A stretch of DNA of 61,756 bases, from contig NW_014577156.1 in assembly GCF_000485595.1 (NCBI RefSeq), positions 146,717-208,472 on the forward strand. Reading direction: 5' to 3'. Position 1 is the stretch's first letter; each line of letters starts with the position of its first letter. A model generated the notes under the pieces. The model was not told the DNA's origin. It saw only the letters and a list, made by a program, of their open reading frames with translations, and made no database searches. The stretch is from Priapulus caudatus. Lineage: Eukaryota > Priapulida > Priapulimorpha > Priapulimorphida > Priapulidae. Below, in pieces: positions 48,201 to 57,200 of the stretch. Made by a program: the position numbers and the translations under genes.

Positions 48201-51200
48201 TTTAAACAGACGGGAACATTTAGTGATGCACTCATCGAGAAAGTTATGTAATAAACTGTTAGAATTGCTAGTTATTTAGATTGACTGAAACTTTAATGAA
48301 TCACTCTCCGAGAAAGTTATAGCAGTATTGTATTTTAGCAACAGAGGGGTACCAGAAAAATATATAGATTGTGTGCTTATTGGAGCCTTAATGTTGCATT
48401 GTTTACTTGCACACTCAGCATAGGTAGCTATAGTGGAATTGCTCAATTAAATCTTTTCAAACTGGCATCCTGTGGAAATATTACGAATATGGTGCATTAC
48501 AGGAGGTCATGTATGCCTCAGAATACTACGTACTACTGTAGTGGCCCTAGGGGTAGCCGACTACGGTACGACAAGCGTTATATAGTTAACGCGTGTCCTA
48601 GTTGTTTGGATTCAGTGTTCGCTCCTGCCGTTATATTAGGCAGGACGGTGACATGATGCCCGTAGCAAATAACAGGTAGTACCAGTGGAACAGAACACAG
48701 TTAGATTTGGTTAACTGTACGGTTATAGTTTTATTGCTTCCTACTAGTTTCCAAATAATTCACCTGCATTCGTATATGCAGTGGATCCTATAACCACTAG
48801 ACTACGATTAAAGTATTAACGCGTCGCCGGTTCCGTCTTCCCCTCTCACGTTCGTCCTCGCTTCGCGTAGACATAGGCAGCCTTCACGGGTGTCTCCCTC
48901 GTAGTCGCTCCTGGCTCTACCTAACTGAAATCCCGTTCTTCTCCACCTGTAGTGAAAGATCCCGGCTGAGCCCTCATTTTCCCTGTAGTCTTCTTTCCTT
49001 CCTGAAAACCTGTGCTTCTCGTCTCTCTGTTATCTCTCTCCTCGAGACCTAAAATGCTTTCTCCCTCTTTCTCTTCTTCTTCTTCTTCTTCTTCTTCTTC
49101 CTACCTAGACCTGAAAAATAACGCTCTCTTCCTCTTTCTCTTCTTCTTCCTACCTAGCCTGAAAAATAACGCTCAAGCTCTGCGATTCGACGCATCTTAT
49201 ATACCTAGCTGGCCCCGCCTCCTACGTGCCGTTGTTTAGCATGCGTTGCCAAAACACACTCAGATTTCGTTCGCTGGTGCAATCGCTTACACCTGCTGAT
49301 GCAACCCGTGGCTGGTACGATGATTGCATCATGTTATCAGGAGTAGATAATAGAATCTTCTATTATCTACTCCTGATCTTATGCAACTCGTTTCTAAGTA
49401 AATATTCCTCTCTTCGACAACTTAGACTATTCATTCTATTCAGATCTCCTCATATATTATGTTGACCACTAGTACATCACCGCGTTGATTATTATATCCT
49501 ATTTATCGCGTTATCGCTTTTTGCGTACACTCCTTGTTTTCCCCGACCATGTGGTAGATTCATCAAGCTGCATACGCAAAATATTTTGCGTAAATCTTGT
49601 CAATGTGTACGCAATCGACGTTGCTTAGTTGCGATTCATCAACACAGCTATTTAGTAAATTTGCGTACGATTTCGCGTACGCAAGCGACACCGTTTTAGG
49701 TGCGATTCATCAAGCTAAAATTTACGTAAACCTTTGCGTAACTCTACACGAGCTGACGAGGTGCCGTAAACCACTCGAAATTTCCGCAGGTGTTTCCAGC
49801 ATACCGCAGCATGCATTATTTTATTGAGAAAACATTATAAAATTACTACTTAACTAAAAATAAAGAAATAATTACCATACTAGACAGACAGGCGGCGCCT
49901 TTGACGCTTCTTTTGTCATAGCTTGGCATTGTTTTCGTTATAAGCGAGTTCGTAGTTAGCCGTGTACGTGCACACGCACCCCACGTGTACGTGCACACGC
50001 ACGCACGCACGCACGTGTACGTGCACACGCACGCACGCACACGTGCACAATCACGCACGCACGTGTAGGGGCCTACGTGCACACGCACGCACGTGTACGT
50101 GCACACGCACGCACGCCCGTGTATGTACACACGCACGCACGCACACGTGCACATGCACGCACGCACGCACGTGTACGTACACACGCACGTGTACGTGCAC
50201 ACGCACGCACCTACGCCCGTGTACGTACGCACGCACGCACGTGTACGTGACACGCACGCACACACGCACAAACGCACGCACGTGTACGTACGCACGCACG
50301 CACGTGTACGTGCACACGCACGCACGCACGTGTACGTGCACACACACGCACGCACACGTGCACATGCACGCACGCACGCACGTGTACGTGCACACGCACG
50401 CACGCACGTGTACGTGCACACACACGCACGCACACGTGCACATGCACGCACGTACGCACGTACGCACGTGTACGTACACACGCACGCACGCACGTGTACG
50501 TGACACGCACGCACACACGCACGTACGCACGTGTACGTACACACGCACGCACGCACGTGTACGTGTCGCTGCTTTCATGAGTGTTGAACGCAATTATACA
50601 AACGAAAATATGGACATTATCACATCCTCCAGCACTCATTTAGACAGAGCTAGACGAGCCATATGGTTTAAATACAAGATAGACGTCAGTTTGGTTCCTA
50701 TCGGTATGTGTCGCACAGTGTGATTGGTTTATGCTAGGCATGCCTCTCAACAGACAGCAGCCACGATGGCGTAGTGGATTTACACTGGAATTCATCAACA
50801 TTTGCGTACGCAGGTGCTACGCTGCGTTGATGAATCACACCTACGAGCTTTGCGTACGTACTTCGTAGAAACTCGGTGTACGCAATACACTTTACGCAAC
50901 GTTGATGAATCCGGCCCCAGAGCAGTATGATCCAAGATGGCTGCGCCCATGGACGTGCGCGCTTTCTATGTGCTGTCTATATTTTATCCTCTCTTTAGTC
51001 AATATATGGCTATTCCATCTATACTGTGAGTTCAATCTATCCATCCTGATCTAGTCTACTGCTCCTGTGAGTTACACACCCCCGAAATCTCTACACTACT
51101 TACCCTTGGCAATTCCTTCTTAACCCTAAGCCATACTTGTGACAGGGTTCAATAATCATGCATTTGCACTTTTTAAATAAGTAGGTTAACGTTATAGGAT

Positions 51201-54200
51201 ATATAGCAATATAAATGCTATAATAAAAGCTAGCTGTAGCATGCCAACTGTAAAGCTATACCAGGAATAGCATCCCTGTATTGGAGGTTGTAAAGACCAA
51301 AATACTGGACGGACTTGCGGCCCTGGTTTTTGCGCGCCCCAACGCGAATACGCCGCCCCCTTTTTGTCCCTTTAGACAGATATCTGAGACAGGGGTCTGA
51401 AAACGCACTCTGCGAAAACTAGGCGCAATCCAACCGACATTTCGGGATGGACGGCTTGAGGCCATCTCCAAACGGCCCCTAAACTTTTTTTGGGGTGGCG
51501 CGCCTCATGGCTAAGACGTAGTGGCTCCTACAAGAAATGCTGTCAATCAGCAATAACGCGCTCGCTCATTGGCCTGCGCTTCTGCCGAGTATAGCGTTAC
51601 GTCTATCACAGAGGTTTTAACGAAGACGTGTACGGCGCTCCACGTGGGTTGGCGCGGTCTAGATGCTACCCTTACAAAAATTTAAGCAATCTACAAGCAA
51701 TCCTCAAGCGATCAACGAGTGCTTCAAATAAGCTCTCAATGGTGCAGAGGATCGCTTATCTGATTGCTTATTAAGCAATCAGGACTGATCATTGATTGCT
51801 TAATAAGCAATCAGGACCAATCATCGATTGCTTGGGACCGATCGTCGATGGCATAATAAGCAATCGGGACCGATCTTCGATTGCTTAATGAGCCATCGGG
51901 TACCGATCATCGATTGCTTACCCGATCAGTCCCGATTGCTTATTAAGCATCAACATCATTTAAGCTATCCTCTGCACCATTGAGCGCTTATTTTAAGCAA
52001 TCATTGATCGCTTGATCAGTCCTAAGAGATCGACGATTGCTTATTCATCATGACGAAATCCAGGTGCTCTCAGGACCATCGCTGATCATTTAAGCAATCA
52101 ATGATTGCTTTAAGCAATCGCTGATTACTTGAAAATGGCTTGACTTCTCCCTAACACTAACTATAAACAGACTCGGCTTATATACGTGTATAAAAACAGA
52201 TAAAACAATCTATGGTGTATAACCTTTTGCTTTCAATATTTTGCGTCTGAACTAACAATCAATCCCAAACAACTAGTGTAGGCTAGCTAATTAATTAATT
52301 AATAATTAAATAATTAATATTAATTATTAGGCTGGAGATTAATTAATCGTGAATTAATTTCCAACGGCATTATTTTGTGGGAAAGCGACGCATAGACTAC
52401 CGTACCCGTAGCCTCGAGACATTAAGGTACGGCTACCGTACTCGTAGGCTTGATTTTTTTCGTAGGTCAATCAAGAACATGGGGCTGTAGTGAGCGCTGC
52501 TATTGGTTGAGCTTGTTTCGTTGATTTGCTATATATATTGATTATAAACATGCTGCCTATTAGAAGTTATATGCTTATACTGAAAATAGTGATACATGAT
52601 ATACAGAGATGCTACAGGGTGCTATAGCTTTCCCCCACCGACTACATCCCCCAGTTCTTTCGTTCCGCCTACTCATCCCAATCCACCACCTCTCCACTTC
52701 CCCCTCCTGCTCCACATCCCCCTTTTCGACCTTCCCTATATCTCTCACTCCTCCTCCTCCCCCTCCTTCACCTAGCTCGATCTCCATTACCCCCATTCCG
52801 CCTCCCCTTTTATGTACACGCGGCTGCCGAGTATATATAGCCGCCAATTCCCACAAATCTAGTAACGCCTTTTTGATAAAAAAAATATAATATAGTATTC
52901 TAGAGTTATAACTTTTATTCCACGCAGATTTGTTAGTGCAAGTTTATGCATGGCTAACGTTTATTGATGGTTGGCACAACGTTTACTTTTACAACCTCCA
53001 AACAGTACCTAACTTTCAGTACTGGTTTCTAATAGGTGCATATATATGTGCAGCAAACGTTTGTTTCTAATCATATAAAAACGTTAAATTATATGGTTAG
53101 TTTAACGCTCATGACTAACGTTTGTTAATTTGCATGGTTACGACAAAGTTTATAAATAACGTTTATTTTCACCACCTCGGAACCTTAGATAAACGTTCAG
53201 TATACTATAGTTTGTAATTAATAGGTGTGCAGCTAACGTTTGTTTCTAACCTATATATAACTTTATTTATAACGTTTGATGAACGCGCGCGTTCTTAGAA
53301 GGTTTAATTCAGGATCAGTCTCGATTGCTTGTCGATTGCTTAGGATCAGTCTCGATTGCTTGTCGATTGCTTAAGATCAGTCTCGATTGCTTGTCGATTG
53401 CTTATGATCAGTCTCGATTGCTTATGATCAGTCTCGATTGCTTGTCGATTGCTTAGGATCAGTCTCGATTGCTTGTCGATTGCTTATTAAGCAATCGACA
53501 AGCAATCGATGTGTTCGATCGCTTGTGGATTGCCTTAAATTTTTGTAAGGGTATCTATCTCCAAAAGCGCCTGGCTCCGTACGTGCGAGTTTTATCAACC
53601 TCATTGACCCGCGCTGCCTGTGGCGACGGCACGTCGTGCGAGCACGTGCTGGCGTGGCCGTGGCAGTTTTTACACGTAGCTAATCCTACAATTTGCCGCC
53701 ACACTGACACACAAAATATATATATGCACATGTTTTTTACGAAGACCGCGGAGCGCGACATTCCAGCCTCCCTCCTCCTCGCCGCTCACGTCGGCGCCGG
53801 GCACGTCGAAATGCTATATCCAACAAACCTGGCTCGGGGAGTTTTTGCGCCGCCGGTGACTTTTCGTAGTAAATAGATTTGTATTTATTTAGCATTACAT
53901 TTTATTGAAACGCTGCAAGTGCATGCTTGTGTGCCTGGCTGCGGAAGCATTGATGCATGTATATAGATACCTTATTAACCTGTGGCGGCGGAGCGAGCGA
54001 AGGAGAGAGAAGAGAGAGAGAGACAGACCGTGGGAGTGCCGAGAAAGAGAGAAAAGAGTGGGAGAACACCCAGATAAGGTACGAAAATACGGCAGTGGGA
54101 CGGTACGACGGCGAGGATGTACAAACGCGTGTCATCAATCTATAATCGGAAAGCGCCCCCTCCAAAGCCGATGTCGCCGAGCGACCGTAACATGTCCCGA

Positions 54201-57200
54201 AAACTGCGCGATGTAGGCTGCCCGCTATACGCCATTCGCACCGCCCGCCTTCCTTCGCGCGCGCGAATTCGTATAGCGGGGAGCGCGAGATGCTACATAC
54301 AACACCCCGCGGTCGCGTGGCCCAGTCCCCGCGGAAAGTGCGCGGCTCTTACCGCTTTCGGCGGTCGGGGAACAACGATCTTTTGCGCAACGCCATCTTG
54401 TACCCGGTCTCTCTGGATTGCGTGAGATTCAATGCTTGAGACTACGTGCAGTGTAACTTTTTGCATAAAGTATCAAATGTTTGTATTTATTAGGTCACAT
54501 AGCAGATGTGTGGCTGGAGGTATTTGCGAATGCCACTCAGCAACATTATGTCGAGGCAATACTGAGAATTACTGAGCTGACTCCACATGCTATCAAGCAG
54601 CTCGTCACAGACGTTGGTAATTCTGTAGTTACAATTAATGATCATGTGAACAGTATGTGAGGTAAACAACCTTAGTACCACTGTGGGAAGAATAATATAT
54701 GTCTCTATACAATTAATCTTAAAATTTGACAAATATTTAAACCAGCTTTATTAATATTTAGTTTAGTTCTATTAACATAAATTATTGACGTATTCCTTAA
54801 AGGGATCGTTTACTCTAGGTTCTATGGTTATTTTCAGTTAATTTATAGTGCTTAAAATTACGCTACCATAAAATGTTTCATGGTTCAATCATCATTAGAA
54901 TATTTATTAAAAATCGTTTTAAAACTAACGACTAACAGTTTGATTTACAACCGACGGTGGCGCCACTTCAAAGCGCACGGATCTCGATGAGGTTTGCCAC
55001 AAAAACCACTTTTCAGCCAAGGTACGTATACAGACCGAGGTGCTTTTTACTTATTTATTATTAAAACAAAGGGATTGTAAGGATATCTTATAAACGACAT
55101 ATAGTTTCCAGTTTATAAATGATAATTTGCCACTAAATGAATAATGTTCGATTAAAAGAATTTAGTATAAATATAATTGCAACTTTGTGAATGAGCCCTC
55201 GGGTCTGTAACGCGCAAAATAAATGGTCAAATACGCAACTTTTTCGGGGTGGCAGACTGGCAGCATGGTCGCGGGTGGCATATAGCACCATTCAAATTTC
55301 GTAGAGTTGATGTGTAATTAATTATATCAATTAAATTAGGTATCTGGTAACAAATACGTGTGGGTATAGACGATTTGTTATACAGTAAGTACAGTTGTAT
55401 GCAGTAAAATCCTAGTCTACTATCCCTTGAATGATACAGTTATGGACAGGCACCTCTGTAAAAGGCATTGCAACATAACTGCTCACCAAATTTAATCAAA
55501 CACATCTATTTAATAAAAGAGATGTCTCACGATGAAAATAATCATTAAAAAATTCATCGCTAATTATGTGACGGCAAAAATTGTAAATTTAAACCAAAAA
55601 ATGTTTTTTTTTTGTATTTCTAAAAAACAGCAAAGAGTTGGGATCTAAACTTTTAGCCATAAGTTGTTTACATGCATGAGAACAGGTTAAGATGTTTTTG
55701 GAGGAAATATTTCAATTCGTGCTGAATGCAGGATAACAGTGTGCTTAGCACACTGTCCTGCTAGGGGGTCTGGAGCAGTGGCGTATCCAGCATAGGGCGG
55801 AGCCGGCATACGCCCCCCCCCCGTTTGCAGGCCCAGAAAAAAATCAATAAAACTTTAAAAAAAAACTTTAGTAGCAGTGGGTTAATGCTTCAGGGTTAAC
55901 GTCAGACTGAACACCTTCCTGCTTCTGTTTGCTCCACAAGGACCTCCCTTTGCACATGGATAAGGTGGTCAACATGTTCATCAGAAGGAAGCCTCGAAGG
56001 TTGCTATTGGCAAACCCCATGGGCGCCGCTTAATGTCCCGAACACACAATCATGACCTGAACATCTCAGTGGCAATTATTAGTAGGCCTACTCCTCACCC
56101 TGACCTGTGTACCAATCAGTGCTAATCATCATCATGATCAAGTGTGTTTGCTTTTAGTGCCATTAAACATGATAAAGGACTTATCAAGTTATATGTTGTG
56201 TTGCAATAAGCCAGTTCGTAGTTAGCCAAGGGGTTGTGTGACGTCGCAGGTCACCGGGTCATTTGTGAAATCAATGAAATCTCGATACGAATACGAGTGC
56301 GGCATGCGCTCTCAATTCAGTACGTATATGTATATGTATTCTGTGTACGTGTACATGCACGCATGTGCACACGTTTGCACGCACGCACACACGTGTACGT
56401 GTACGTGCGCAAGCACACACGTGTACGTTCACACGCACCCACGCACGCACGTCTACGCACGCACGCACGCCCATGTATGTGCACATGCACGTGTACGTGC
56501 ACACGCACGCGCGCACGGGTACGTGCACACGCCCGCGCGCACGGGTACGTGCACATGCTCGCACGCCCGCACGTGTACGTGCACGCACGCGCGCACGGGT
56601 ACGTGCACACGCCCGCACGTGTACGTGCACGCACGCACGCACACCCGCAAGTGTACGGCACACGCACGCCCGCACGTGTACGTGCACACACGCGAAGACT
56701 GTAGCATTACAACGACACAGATGCATGCGTATGTAATGTGTACTGTGCGGTCGAAATACGAACTATTTTGTCACAAATGACCTGACCCGGAAGAATTCGT
56801 GGCAAAGTTCGCGCATGCGCAAGTTGTCAGTTACAGTCTGTAACTACGAACTGGCTTATTCTTACCTGTGTTTTAATACATGTATCATTACTATAGTAAC
56901 CTAAACGCAGGTGTGTACGCTCTCTGAAAAGTCATGAAAAGTTTTAAATCCTAAATTGTAGGGTTGCGTCTAGGGTTGAGATAGCGTCATTAGACATCAG
57001 AATATGGCCCATAGTATGATAGTATGCCTCAGATTACAGGAAAATGGCTTAAATGTTTCAAAATGTTCTGGGGGAGCATGCCCCAGACCTGCCTGCAAGT
57101 TCATTCTGTTCTTAGTAAAAGACCAATTTTGTGACTAACAAACAACCCTTTGCTGTTTCTGAGAAATAAGAAACAAAAATTTGTATAAATTTACAATTTT

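Noticed and set aside
49846-50723. Long Cys/Val- or Thr/His-rich open frames on both strands
   Set aside because: Product of the GTGTACGTGCAC minisatellite; several frames are open at once, as expected for a repeat.
53320-53500. CRISPR-like regular repeats (GATCAGTCTCGATTGCTTGTC…)
   Set aside because: Units are directly tandem without unique spacers and lie inside a eukaryotic transposon.
56234-56780. Open frames of 120-180 codons on both strands
   Set aside because: Same minisatellite as at 50 kb; not coding.
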